Below, piece by piece: positions 40,480-48,621 of a stretch of DNA of 60,178 nt. The first letter of the stretch is position 1; each line of letters starts with the position of its first letter. Made by a program: the position numbers and the translations under genes. The notes under the pieces were generated by a model. It was not told the origin of the DNA. It worked only from the letters and a program-made list of their open reading frames with translations, and searched no databases. This DNA is from Arthrobacter sp. ZGTC412. GTDB taxonomy: Bacteria > Actinomycetota > Actinomycetes > Actinomycetales > Micrococcaceae. The DNA lies in contig NZ_PJII01000026.1 in assembly GCF_002929215.1 (NCBI RefSeq), forward strand, positions 1 to 60,178. Reading direction: 5' to 3'.

Positions 40480-41525
40480 GTTCCACCGTCAAGCACGAGG
40501 AAAAACCCACGACGGCGGGCCGCACCGGCGGCGGCAGCGGCGGGTTCGGCTCGTTGCTGCGGCTGCGTGAACTCCCCGTCCTGATCGCGCTGGCGCTGCT
40601 GGTGCTGATCACATTCCTCAACAATCCGCTGTTCCTCTCCCCGCAGGGAATCAAAGACCTGCTCCTCAACGCCACCATCATCGTTATCCTGGCGGCCGGG
40701 CAGACCCTGCTCATCATCACGCGGAACATCGACTTGTCGGTCGGCTCCATGCTGGGCCTGGTGGCTTTCGGCACAGGATCGATTTTCGCCGCAATGCCTG
40801 ACCTTCCCATCCTGGCGGTCCTGCTCCTCGGGATGGCTTTCGGCGCCGTGCTTGGGATGGTCAACGGCTTCCTGGTCACGGTGGCCAAGGTGCCGGCCCT
40901 GGTCATCACCCTGGGCACCCTGTATGTATTCCGCGGCTTCAACAACGCCTGGGCCGGCGGCAAGCAGTACTTTGCCGGGGACCGGCCGGAGGCCTTTGGA
41001 GCCCTGTCCGTGGACACCGTGCTGGGCTTCCCGATCATCACCCTGCTGGCCATAGCTGTGGTGGCGGCAGTTGCGGTGTACATGGCGGGCACCCGTCCCG
41101 GCCGGGACCTGTACGCCATCGGCTCGGACCCGGAAGCGGCGAAGGTCCTCGGCATCAAAGTGTCCAAGCGGGTGTTCCTGGCCTTCCTGGCCAACGGAGC
41201 GCTCGCCGGCCTGGCCGGGGTGCTCTACGCCAGCCGCTTCAACTCGGTCGGCGCCACCACCGGGACCGGGATGGAGCTCGATGTGGTGGCCGCCGCGGTG
41301 GTGGGCGGGGTTGCGATTTTCGGGGGCAGCGGGACGGTTGCCGGCGCGGCCCTCGGAGCCCTGCTGCTGACCACCATCACCAGTTCCCTGACAGCCCTCC
41401 GGGTGGACAAGTTCTGGCAGCAGGCCATCGTGGGCATCCTGATCCTCACGGCCATCGTTATTGACCGCCTGGCCAGCCTACGAACAGCCAGGAAACTGCG
41501 GATGAGCGAGGCGCGGAATGTCTGA
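40476..41525 (+). CDS. sugar ABC transporter permease 1 (CUT2)
   Basis: A 349-residue permease. The ATG at 40476 (ATGA overlap with the upstream stop, AGGAGTTAC before it) is preferred over a much longer frame that runs through the ATPase gene. The family pattern is LLLNATIIVILAAGQTLLIITRNIDLSVGSMLGL, GMVNGFLVTVAKVPALVITLGTLYVFRG, LYAIGSDPEAAKVLGIKV and VVAAAVVGGVAIFGGSGTVAGAALGALLL. An N-terminal Gly-rich cytoplasmic tail precedes the first helix. Confidence 0.92.
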   Translation: MSSTVKHEEKPTTAGRTGGGSGGFGSLLRLRELPVLIALALLVLITFLNNPLFLSPQGIKDLLLNATIIVILAAGQTLLIITRNIDLSVGSMLGLVAFGTGSIFAAMPDLPILAVLLLGMAFGAVLGMVNGFLVTVAKVPALVITLGTLYVFRGFNNAWAGGKQYFAGDRPEAFGALSVDTVLGFPIITLLAIAVVAAVAVYMAGTRPGRDLYAIGSDPEAAKVLGIKVSKRVFLAFLANGALAGLAGVLYASRFNSVGATTGTGMELDVVAAAVVGGVAIFGGSGTVAGAALGALLLTTITSSLTALRVDKFWQQAIVGILILTAIVIDRLASLRTARKLRMSEARNV

Positions 41526-42603
41526 GACCACCACTCCCAGCAGCACCCCCGCAGCCGTGCCAGTTGCCGACAGCACCAAGCCGCTGGCTACCGAGCCGAA
41601 GGGCCGGACGGGGGCTGCGCGGATCCTGGCCGGCCGTGACGCCATCACTATCTATGCACTCCTGGCCTTCCTGATCTACGCCGCAATCGCCATTCCGCGC
41701 TTTGCCTCGCCCGTGACCACGGGCTTCCTGCTGCTGGATGTCATCCCGGTCCTGCTGATCGCGATGCCCATGACGCTCATCATTGTCACCGGAGAAATCG
41801 ACCTTTCAGTGGCGAGCATCGCGGGGCTGACCAGCGCCCTGATGGGTGTACTCTGGGCGGCCGGCCTGGATATCTGGCTCGTACTTGTTCTCTGCCTAGT
41901 GGCGGGAATAGCGGCCGGCATGTTCAACGGCTTCCTGATCGCTGTCCTCGGCCTGCCCTCGCTGGCCGTCACCATCGGCACGCTCGCGCTTTTCCGCGGC
42001 CTTGCGCTGGTGGTCATCGGGGACAATGCGGTAGCCAACTTCCCCCGCCCCCTGACAGCCTTCTTCACCTCCAAGCTCGGAGCCACCGGCATCCCCACGG
42101 TGATGATCGGCGTCGTACTCATCATGGTGTTCTTCGGCATCCTGCTCCATTTCACGCCGTTCGGACGCGGGCTGTACGCGATGGGCTACAGCAAGGAGGC
42201 GGCCAACTTCGTGGGCATCAACGTGGCGCGCAGCAAGTTCTGGCTGTATGTTGCCTCCGGCGCGGTCTCAGCCCTGGCCGGGATCTACTGGACGCTGCGT
42301 TACACCAGTGCCCGGAGCGACAACGCCTCAGGGCTGGAACTGGCCGTCATCGCTGCCGTGCTCCTCGGCGGTGTCTCCATCTTTGGCGGCAAGGGCACCA
42401 TTCCCGGCGTGGTTGCCGGTGTCCTGCTGATCGGCAGCCTGAACTATGCCCTGCGCCTGGGGCGGGTGTCCGACGTCGTCCTCATCACCGTGACCGGCCT
42501 GCTGCTCATCTTCTCCGTCGTGGCACCAAGCATTGGCGCCGCCATCCGGGAATGGCAGCACAACCGGCGGGTCCGGCAGAGCTTCAGCCGGAACACGCCC
42601 TAA
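41518..42603 (+). CDS. sugar ABC transporter permease 2 (CUT2)
   Basis: A 361-residue permease overlapping the first permease gene by 8 bases. VIPVLLIAMPMTLIIVTGEIDLSVASIAGL, NGFLIAVLGLPSLAVTIGTLALFRGLALVVIG, LYAMGYSKEAANFVGINV and AVIAAVLLGGVSIFGGKGTIPGVVAGVLLIGSLNYALRLG mark the BPD_transp_2 fold. The presence of two different permeases, instead of one homodimer, is characteristic of the rhamnose-type systems within CUT2. Confidence 0.92.
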   Translation: MSETTTPSSTPAAVPVADSTKPLATEPKGRTGAARILAGRDAITIYALLAFLIYAAIAIPRFASPVTTGFLLLDVIPVLLIAMPMTLIIVTGEIDLSVASIAGLTSALMGVLWAAGLDIWLVLVLCLVAGIAAGMFNGFLIAVLGLPSLAVTIGTLALFRGLALVVIGDNAVANFPRPLTAFFTSKLGATGIPTVMIGVVLIMVFFGILLHFTPFGRGLYAMGYSKEAANFVGINVARSKFWLYVASGAVSALAGIYWTLRYTSARSDNASGLELAVIAAVLLGGVSIFGGKGTIPGVVAGVLLIGSLNYALRLGRVSDVVLITVTGLLLIFSVVAPSIGAAIREWQHNRRVRQSFSRNTP

Positions 42604-42647
42604 ACCGAGCGCGCCGCTAACCCACAACCCAGGGAAAAGGAAAAACA

Positions 42648-43706
42648 ATGATGTTGAACCGAAAAAACACCGGCAGACGAGCGCAACTGGCCCCGCTGAT
42701 GGCCATCACGGCGGCCGCAGCCATGGCCCTGACGGCCTGCGGCGGAGGCTCCGGAACAACGGGGGAGACCTCCGCCGCGGTGCAGGAGCAGAAGATCACG
42801 TTCATCCCCAAACAGCTCAACAACCCATACACCGACGTCGTCCTCGGCGGCGGTAAGGACGGCTCGCAGGAAGCAGGGTTTGCTTCCTCCCAGGTGGTGG
42901 GCCCCCTCGAAGCGTCGGCCTCCAGCCAGGTCTCGTTTATCAACGCCGAAACCCAGGCCGGCACCAACGTCATCGTTATCGCCGCCAACGATCCCGACGC
43001 CGTCTGCACGGCTTTGGGCGAGGCCCGCTCAGCCGGTGCCAAGATCGTCGCGTTCGACTCCGACGCCAACCCCGACTGCCGTGATGTGTTCATCAGCCAG
43101 GTGGTGGCCAAGGAAGTGGCCCTGATCCAGACGAAGCTGATCGCGGAGCAGATCGGCGGTTCCGGTGAAATCGCCATCCTGTCCGCCACGGCAAACGCCA
43201 CCAACCAGAACGAGTGGATCAAGTTCATGGAGGAGGATCTGGCCTCCAACCCGGCCTACAAGGACATCAAGCTGGTGGCAAAGGTCTACGGCGACGACGA
43301 CGACACCAAGTCGTTCCAGGAAGCGCAGGGCCTGCTGCAGGCACACCCGAACCTGAAGGGCATCATTTCGCCCACCACCGTTGGTATCGCCGCCACCGCC
43401 CGGTACCTTTCCACCTCGGCGTACAAGGGCAAGGTGGCGCTGACCGGGCTGGGGCTGCCCAACGAGATGCGGCCGTTCGTCAAGGACGGCACCGTCAAGG
43501 AGTTTGCGCTCTGGGATCCCGCCCAGCTCGGATACGTCGCGGCATTCGCCGGCAAGGCCCTGGTGGAAGGAAAGATCACCGGCGCCCCGGGCGACAAATT
43601 CACCGCAGGGGAGCTGGGCGACCGGACGGTTGAAGAAGGCGGCGTGGTGATTGTTGGCCCGCCGACCGTCTTCAATGCCCAGAACATCGACCAGTACGAC
43701 TTCTAG
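42648..43706 (+). CDS. sugar-binding lipoprotein, rhamnose (RhaS)-like
   Basis: A 352-residue periplasmic-binding-type protein. A basic signal peptide ends in the lipobox LTAC with Cys31, then a short Gly/Ser linker. The mature part begins ITFIPKQLNNPYTDVVLGGGKDGSQEAG and contains IVIAANDPDAVCTALGEARSAGAKIVAFDSD and ALTGLGLPNEMRPFVKDGTVKEFALWDPAQLGYVAAF, a close fit to rhamnose-binding RhaS proteins. A second ATG follows the first directly. A nested hairpin lies after the stop (43705-43756). Confidence 0.92.
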   Translation: MMLNRKNTGRRAQLAPLMAITAAAAMALTACGGGSGTTGETSAAVQEQKITFIPKQLNNPYTDVVLGGGKDGSQEAGFASSQVVGPLEASASSQVSFINAETQAGTNVIVIAANDPDAVCTALGEARSAGAKIVAFDSDANPDCRDVFISQVVAKEVALIQTKLIAEQIGGSGEIAILSATANATNQNEWIKFMEEDLASNPAYKDIKLVAKVYGDDDDTKSFQEAQGLLQAHPNLKGIISPTTVGIAATARYLSTSAYKGKVALTGLGLPNEMRPFVKDGTVKEFALWDPAQLGYVAAFAGKALVEGKITGAPGDKFTAGELGDRTVEEGGVVIVGPPTVFNAQNIDQYDF

Positions 43707-43756
43707 CACGGCACGGCGCAGGCCGGGCGGGCCCTGTCCGCCCGGCCTTCCGTGCT
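43705..43756 (+). terminator. nested intercistronic hairpin after the sugar-binding protein gene
   Basis: GGCCGGGCGG (43721-43730) pairs with CCGCCCGGCC (43738-43747) around GCCCTGT, and AGCACGG (43705-43711) pairs with CCGTGCT (43750-43756) outside it. There is no U tract. It is probably a partial terminator or an mRNA-stabilising structure that raises binding-protein levels over the downstream isomerase. Confidence 0.65.
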
Positions 43757-43792
43757 TGGCGGTGGATCAAGCCTCAGGAATGAAAGGTCAGC

Positions 43793-45244
43793 ATGTCGCC
43801 CACCACGAGGAACGCTGAAACCCTGTTGGAGCCCCACCGGCGCCGGCCCACCCGGATCGGCCTGGTTTCCGGAGGGCTGGGTGCCTACTGGCCCCAGTTC
43901 CCCGGACTCCTGCCGCAGCTGGAGGAATCAGCCCGGTACGTCACCTCGCGCTTCAAGGAGCTGGACGCGGAGGTGGTGGATGCAGGATTCATCTCTGATG
44001 CCACCCAGGCCGTTGCGGCGGGGGAGAAGCTTCGGCAGGCTGACTGCGATCTGATCGTCATCTTCCTGGCCACGTACCTGACCTCCTCCATGGTTCTGCC
44101 CGTGGCACAGCGCTCCGGAAGTCCGGTGCTGGTGATCGATCTCCAGCCCACGGAGGCGATGGACCACGCGAACTTTGATACGGGCGCCTGGCTCGCCTAC
44201 TGCGGCCAATGCCCGGTGCCGGAGGTAGCGAACGTCTTCCGCCGCGCGGGGATCGACTTTCGGTCCGTCTCGGGGCATTTGAAGCAGGAATCCGCCTGGG
44301 AACGGATCAACCAGTGGGTCCACGCCGCGGGCGTTCGCGCCAGGCTTCGGAACGCGCGGCACGGCCTGATGGGGCACCTGTATCCGGGCATGCTGGACGT
44401 AGCCACCGACCTTACCACCGTCTCCACCACCTTCGGATCGCACGTGGAAGTGCTTGAGTTCGACGACCTGCGTGAGCGCGTCAAGGCGGTGACCGACGCC
44501 GAGGTGTCCGAGCGGCTTGCGCTGGCACGGGAGCTGTTTTTGCTCGATGAGTCCGTCAATGACGACGACTTCGCTTGGGGTGCCAGGGTCTCGGTGGGCC
44601 TGGACCGGCTTGTGGCGGACTTCGACCTGGACTCGGTGGCCTACTACCACCGGGGACTTGCAGGGGAACAGCACGAGCGGCTGGGCGCCGGGATGATCCT
44701 GGGCTCCTCTATCCTCACCGCACGCGGAATTCCCATGGCGGGCGAGTACGAGCTGCGGACCTCCATCGCCATGCTGGCAGCCCAGGCCATCGGCGCCGGC
44801 GGTTCCTTTACTGAAATCCAGGCCCTCAACTTTTTCGACAACGTGGTGGAAATGGGGCACGACGGGCCCGCGCACCTTGCCGTCTCCTCAAAAGATCCGC
44901 TCCTGCGCGGCCTCGGCATCTATCACGGCAAGCGCGGCTGGGGGGTCTCGGTGGAGTTCGACGTCCAGCCCGGGCCGGTCACCACCTTCGCTGTTGGCCA
45001 GGACCCCGGTGGCAGCTACGTCTTCGTCACGTCGGAAGGGGAAGTGGTTCCGGGCCCGCTGCTGGCCATCGGAAACACCACCTCACGCGTGGACTTCGGC
45101 GGCAACCCCGGCCTGTGGGTTGACCAGTGGAGCCAGACCGGAACCGGCCACCACTGGGCCCTGTGCTTGGGACACCGCGCGGCCGACATCAAGGCTGCCG
45201 CATCCCTTTTAGGCCTCGAACACCGCCATGTGTCACTCCGGTGA
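43793..45244 (+). CDS. L-fucose/L-arabinose isomerase family protein
   Basis: A 483-residue protein with the FucI/AraA fold. RRPTRIGLVSGGLGAYWPQFPGLLPQLEE opens the N domain, and DLIVIFLATYLTSSMVLPVAQRSGSPVLVIDLQP follows. The metal-site region has Glu318 in AGEYELRTSIAML and Glu353/His356 in NVVEMGHDGPAHL, corresponding to the GEGDWKTA and H regions of AraA. It would interconvert an aldose and ketose. It is the last gene of the rhamnose-type importer operon, with no kinase or aldolase alongside, so the sugar and the next step are unknown. Confidence 0.83.
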   Translation: MSPTTRNAETLLEPHRRRPTRIGLVSGGLGAYWPQFPGLLPQLEESARYVTSRFKELDAEVVDAGFISDATQAVAAGEKLRQADCDLIVIFLATYLTSSMVLPVAQRSGSPVLVIDLQPTEAMDHANFDTGAWLAYCGQCPVPEVANVFRRAGIDFRSVSGHLKQESAWERINQWVHAAGVRARLRNARHGLMGHLYPGMLDVATDLTTVSTTFGSHVEVLEFDDLRERVKAVTDAEVSERLALARELFLLDESVNDDDFAWGARVSVGLDRLVADFDLDSVAYYHRGLAGEQHERLGAGMILGSSILTARGIPMAGEYELRTSIAMLAAQAIGAGGSFTEIQALNFFDNVVEMGHDGPAHLAVSSKDPLLRGLGIYHGKRGWGVSVEFDVQPGPVTTFAVGQDPGGSYVFVTSEGEVVPGPLLAIGNTTSRVDFGGNPGLWVDQWSQTGTGHHWALCLGHRAADIKAAASLLGLEHRHVSLR

Positions 45245-45248
45245 AGCC

Positions 45249-45315
45249 GTAAATTTTTTCCGGGCAAAGCTGCTGGTGAACGGGTGGTCGGGGCTCCGGC
45301 ACGAAAAAAATTTAC
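45249..45315. repeat. AT-rich inverted repeat after the isomerase gene
   Basis: GTAAATTTTTTC (45249-45260) and GAAAAAAATTTAC (45303-45315) are inverted copies differing by one A, 42 bases apart. A run of six T follows the isomerase stop directly, so the left arm could work with the right arm as an unusual terminator. The stretch is markedly AT rich for this window. Confidence 0.5.
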
Positions 45316-45350
45316 TAAGCAGGCTTTCCTTTTGATGCTAAGCATGCTTA
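45316..45350. promoter_or_regulatory. pair of TAAGCA-type palindromes upstream of the PRC-barrel gene
   Basis: TAAGCAGGCTTT (45316-45327) and the perfect palindrome TAAGCATGCTTA (45339-45350) are spaced 23 bases apart, about two helical turns. They lie 125-160 bases upstream of the PRC-barrel start and match AAGCAGTGTGCTT upstream of the GlsB-type gene. Confidence 0.5.
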
Positions 45351-45475
45351 CGGTATGGGGGCAGCTAGCGCACAGCCTTCAGCAGAGGGGGCGGAGGCCG
45401 AGTACCGGACAACCGGTGCCGGAACATCCAATTGCTAGCTAATGCCCAGCGCAACGACACATCCAAGGAGACGTC

Positions 45476-46345
45476 ATGCTCAACAGGGAAAACATTGAAG
45501 GCCTGCTCCACAAGGGCGGCAACGTCATCGGTTCCGATGGCGAGAAGATCGGCTCGATCGGCCAGCTGTACGCAGACGACGACACGGGCGAGCCCACATG
45601 GGTCACCGTCAAGACGGGACTTTTCGGGTCTTCCCAGTCCTTTGTCCCCGTTGAAGGCGCGCACAACCAGGGCGACGACCTGGTTGTGCCATTCAGCAAG
45701 GAGCACGTCAAGGACGCCCCGCGCGTCGACGTCGACGGCCACCTCACCCCTGAGGAAGAGGACCGGCTGTACGCATACTACGAGCGCGGTGCCCAGACCT
45801 ACTCGGACAGCAAGAACGACGTGGACCTGCAGGGTGACTCCGACCTGAACGCCGGCACGCCCAACGCAGGCACCGCTGGCTACGCCTCCGGCACCGGCAC
45901 CGGCACCGCAGGCTACTCCTCCGACCGCGACACGGTGGGCCACGACACCTCCGGTCCCACCACCGATGACGCCATGACCCGCTCGGAGGAGCAGCTCCGC
46001 GTCGGCACCGAGCGCGAAGCTGCCGGCCGGGCCAGGCTCCGGAAGTACGTCACCACGGAAAACGTCACCACGACGGTTCCTGTGCAGCGCGAAGAGGTCC
46101 GCCTGGAGCGGGAGCCCATCACGGACGCCAACCGCGGCGCGGCCCTTGACGGTCCGGACATCAGCGAAGAAGAGCACGAGGTGATCCTGCACGAGGAGCG
46201 CCCCGTGGTGCAGAAGGAAGCGGTCCCGGTAGAGCGCGTCCGCCTGGACAAGGACGTTGTGCAGGAAGACGTAACGGTCACTGAGGAAGTCCGCAAGGAG
46301 CACATCGAAGCTGATGGCGACGGCGTCGAAGGCACGCGCCGCTGA
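45476..46345 (+). CDS. PRC-barrel and DUF2382 domain protein
   Basis: A 289-residue cytoplasmic protein. The N-terminal PRC barrel (about 8-85) has IGSDGEKIGSIGQLYADDDTGEPTWVTVKTGLFG and FSKEHVKDAPRVDVDGHL. A Gly/Ala/Thr-rich linker (about 105-165) leads to DUF2382 (about 170-285) with EEQLRVGTERE, GRARLRKYVTTENVTTTVPVQREEVRLEREP and ILHEERPVVQKEAVPVERVRLDKD. AAGGAGACGTC precedes the ATG. The combination is a stress-associated actinobacterial architecture of unknown biochemistry. A terminator follows at 46412-46449. Confidence 0.93.
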   Translation: MLNRENIEGLLHKGGNVIGSDGEKIGSIGQLYADDDTGEPTWVTVKTGLFGSSQSFVPVEGAHNQGDDLVVPFSKEHVKDAPRVDVDGHLTPEEEDRLYAYYERGAQTYSDSKNDVDLQGDSDLNAGTPNAGTAGYASGTGTGTAGYSSDRDTVGHDTSGPTTDDAMTRSEEQLRVGTEREAAGRARLRKYVTTENVTTTVPVQREEVRLEREPITDANRGAALDGPDISEEEHEVILHEERPVVQKEAVPVERVRLDKDVVQEDVTVTEEVRKEHIEADGDGVEGTRR

Positions 46346-46411
46346 TCCTCGCCGCTAGTGTGCTGCTGAAGCGCCGCTGAACGGACCGGCGCTGACGCAA
46401 CCGCGCAGCAA

Positions 46412-46449
46412 ACGACGCCGGGAGTCCACTTGGGGGCTCCCGGCGTCGT
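46412..46449 (+). terminator. terminator after the PRC-barrel gene
   Basis: ACGACGCCGGGAG (46412-46424) is perfectly complementary to CTCCCGGCGTCGT (46437-46449), with a 12-base loop. It lies 67 bases after the stop. The 180 bases that follow, up to 46629, contain no gene that I can support. Confidence 0.78.
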
Positions 46450-46629
46450 GGTGCATGCGGAACTTTCCAACTTGCCGGGCCAGCCTGCTGCTGGTGCGGG
46501 CGGGCCGCGGAGATGCTGGTGCAGCCACGCAGGAAGCGGCGACTGCACCAGCCAGTAGGACGAATATCTTCAGAACTTAAGGTTCTTTTCTCATTCGCGG
46601 CTCCTGTTTCCCGGGTTACGGATTCCGGG

Positions 46630-47091
46630 CTATGTCCTGTCGGCCGTCATATTCCTCGAGAACAGCCAGCCGGCAACAATCATCACGATGCCCAGCACCA
46701 GGTGGGTCCAGTTGTCCATCATGTTCAGCGACAGGAAATTGGCCGCCGAATCCACTCCGACAATGAGCCCGAAGATAGCCAGGACGATGTACAGCGCACC
46801 GGCTCCCAGAAGGAAGTTCCGTGCTCCATGTTCTGTGCGGGACATAGCCCAGCCGGTTGCACCGATTGCCAGTTGCACAATGTTGAGCAGCATGGACACC
46901 TGGAACAGCCCAAGGAACATGGCATGCGAAGCCGGTCCGAGGAACATCAGTTCGCTGTACTGCGTGGTGACGCCGGGGATGAAGCCCAGGACGCCCACCA
47001 GCATCAAAACAATTCCCAGGCCCATACCCACGTTCTGGATGTCTGCCCGTCCAAAGTGAACGCCGTGTGCATGAGGGGATGCGGTAGTCAT
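46630..47091 (-). CDS. DUF4383 four-helix membrane protein (copy 2)
   Basis: A 153-residue protein, paralogous to the one at 20101-20553. GGAGGCAAAAGA sets the ATG at 47091. The four helices include LGIVLMLVGVLGFIPGVTTQY, MFLGLFQVSMLLNIVQLAIGATG and NWTHLVLGIVMIVAGWLF. Both copies share the VGVLGF(V/I)PG start, a LGLFQVS helix and a GxVDSAANF-like segment before the last helix. In copy 2 the HNIVH of copy 1 becomes LNIVQ. The N tail is longer and has histidines (SPHAHGVHFGR). The role is unknown; it lies near the PRC-barrel stress gene. Confidence 0.87.
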   Translation of the reverse strand: MTTASPHAHGVHFGRADIQNVGMGLGIVLMLVGVLGFIPGVTTQYSELMFLGPASHAMFLGLFQVSMLLNIVQLAIGATGWAMSRTEHGARNFLLGAGALYIVLAIFGLIVGVDSAANFLSLNMMDNWTHLVLGIVMIVAGWLFSRNMTADRT

Positions 47092-47247
47092 TCTTTTGCC
47101 TCCAACCACTAACTGTGGACGGTTAAATTTTACGGCGGACCCATACGAAAAGCGCCGGTGCAAGGCCCTATTGAACGTGCAGGCAGCTCCGGGGTTGTGC
47201 CTGTCGGTCACGGGCCTGGCCGCAGCACCGTGACACCATGGACAACG

Positions 47248-48561
47248 ATGAAACTGCGCGCTGATCAGACCGGAGACCGTGGCCTTCCCATGCCCTTGTG
47301 GCTGCAGGGTGCCCTCGAAACGGCCCAGGCAGCCATGATCTCGGCACTGGTGGTGCTTGCTCCGATTCTTGCTGTCTGGGCTACCGCCGGATTCCAGGAC
47401 GGCGCCGTCGACTTCCTTGCGCGCCTTGCCGGGCAGTCCTGGCTGCTGGTCCATGGCGTGCCCCTGGAACTTACTGCCGCAGGTTCGAATGCAGCCACCG
47501 CTTCCGGGGCGGGGCTGCTCACGCTTGTTCCGCTTGGCCTGACCTTGATCCCTTTCCTGCTGGCTTGGCGCGCAGGCCGGCGGCTGGCCCGGGCCTCCTA
47601 TACGGATCAGCTCTGGCAAGCACTCCTCGGGTCCTGGGTGGTGTACTCGGCCTTCGGAGCGGCAACAGGCTTCATTTGCCGCACGCCCGACGTCGGCATC
47701 AATGCCTGGCATGCGATGTACATTCCCCTCATTCCCTACGCCCTGGGCATGGTGATCGGCGCGCGGCGTGAGGCGGGTTCCTGGAGCCGGCTGATCGGCG
47801 TCGACGCCGTGGACTGGATTTTCCGGACCAGCCAGCACTCCCGGTGGGCGGGGTCCTACCTCGCCTCTGCGGCGAAGGCCGGTTTTGTGGCCGTGCTTTC
47901 GGCCCTCTCGCTGGCCGCGGTGCTGCTGGCTGTTGATCTGTTCATCCACTGGAACCTGGTGGTTGCGGTCTATGAAGCGCTCGACGCCGGCGCGGTGGGA
48001 GGTGCCGCCCTCACCATTGCGCAGCTGGGCTTCCTGCCCAACCTCGTCGTCTTTGCGTTGGCCTGGACATCGGGTTCCGGGCTCGCCATGGGCGTCGGAT
48101 CCCAGCTGGGCCCGCTGGGCACCGCCGTCGGTCCACTGCCTTCCGTGCCGGTACTCGCCGCCATCCCGTCCGGCCCCTTGGAGTACGCCTTCGTTGCCTT
48201 GATCGTCCCGGTGCTGGCCGGAGTCCTGGCCGGCTGGTGGTTCCTCCGCGAAGGGGAAAACCACTTCGACGAGTGGCTCGCCATCAAGATCCGCGCCCGC
48301 TGGTTCACGGCCACAGTTTCAACCCTGGTGCTCGGCGTGCTCTGTGGACTGGCTGCCGGGCTGCTGACCGCCTGCCTGGCGTGGCTGGCACGCGGCTCGG
48401 CCGGAATCGGACGCCTCACTGACATCGGACCCGACCCGTTCTGGACGGGAGTCTGGGTGGCAGCGGAAGTGGGTGCCGGCGTCGTCATCGGCTACGCGGC
48501 GGGACCCTGGCTGGAACGGGAGCACGCAGCAACGGAAGCGGACGCCGAACTGGTCCGGTAG
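47248..48561 (+). CDS. DUF6350 multi-pass membrane protein
   Basis: A 437-residue integral membrane protein with about ten helices. MPLWLQGALETAQAAMISALVVLAPILAVWATAGF, GAGLLTLVPLGLTLIPFLLAWRAGRRLAR and the central GPLEYAFVALIVPVLAGVLAGWWFL match the actinobacterial DUF6350 family, which in many actinobacteria is encoded directly before purN, as nearly here. The ATG at 47248 is chosen as the start of the conserved MKLRADQTG region; the ribosome site is weak. The function is unknown. Confidence 0.85.
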   Translation: MKLRADQTGDRGLPMPLWLQGALETAQAAMISALVVLAPILAVWATAGFQDGAVDFLARLAGQSWLLVHGVPLELTAAGSNAATASGAGLLTLVPLGLTLIPFLLAWRAGRRLARASYTDQLWQALLGSWVVYSAFGAATGFICRTPDVGINAWHAMYIPLIPYALGMVIGARREAGSWSRLIGVDAVDWIFRTSQHSRWAGSYLASAAKAGFVAVLSALSLAAVLLAVDLFIHWNLVVAVYEALDAGAVGGAALTIAQLGFLPNLVVFALAWTSGSGLAMGVGSQLGPLGTAVGPLPSVPVLAAIPSGPLEYAFVALIVPVLAGVLAGWWFLREGENHFDEWLAIKIRARWFTATVSTLVLGVLCGLAAGLLTACLAWLARGSAGIGRLTDIGPDPFWTGVWVAAEVGAGVVIGYAAGPWLEREHAATEADAELVR

Positions 48562-48588
48562 TTTGCCGGAGCTGGCGTCTTTGGGCTG

Positions 48589-48621
48589 CCCTTAGGGGAG
48601 CTTCATGGCCCTAGGGGAGCT
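48589..48621. repeat. short direct repeat around a stop codon
   Basis: CCCTTAGGGGAGCT (48589-48602) and CCCTAGGGGAGCT (48609-48621) differ by one inserted T. The second copy contains the TAG stop of the leftward membrane gene. It looks like a local duplication of the gene end. Confidence 0.55.
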
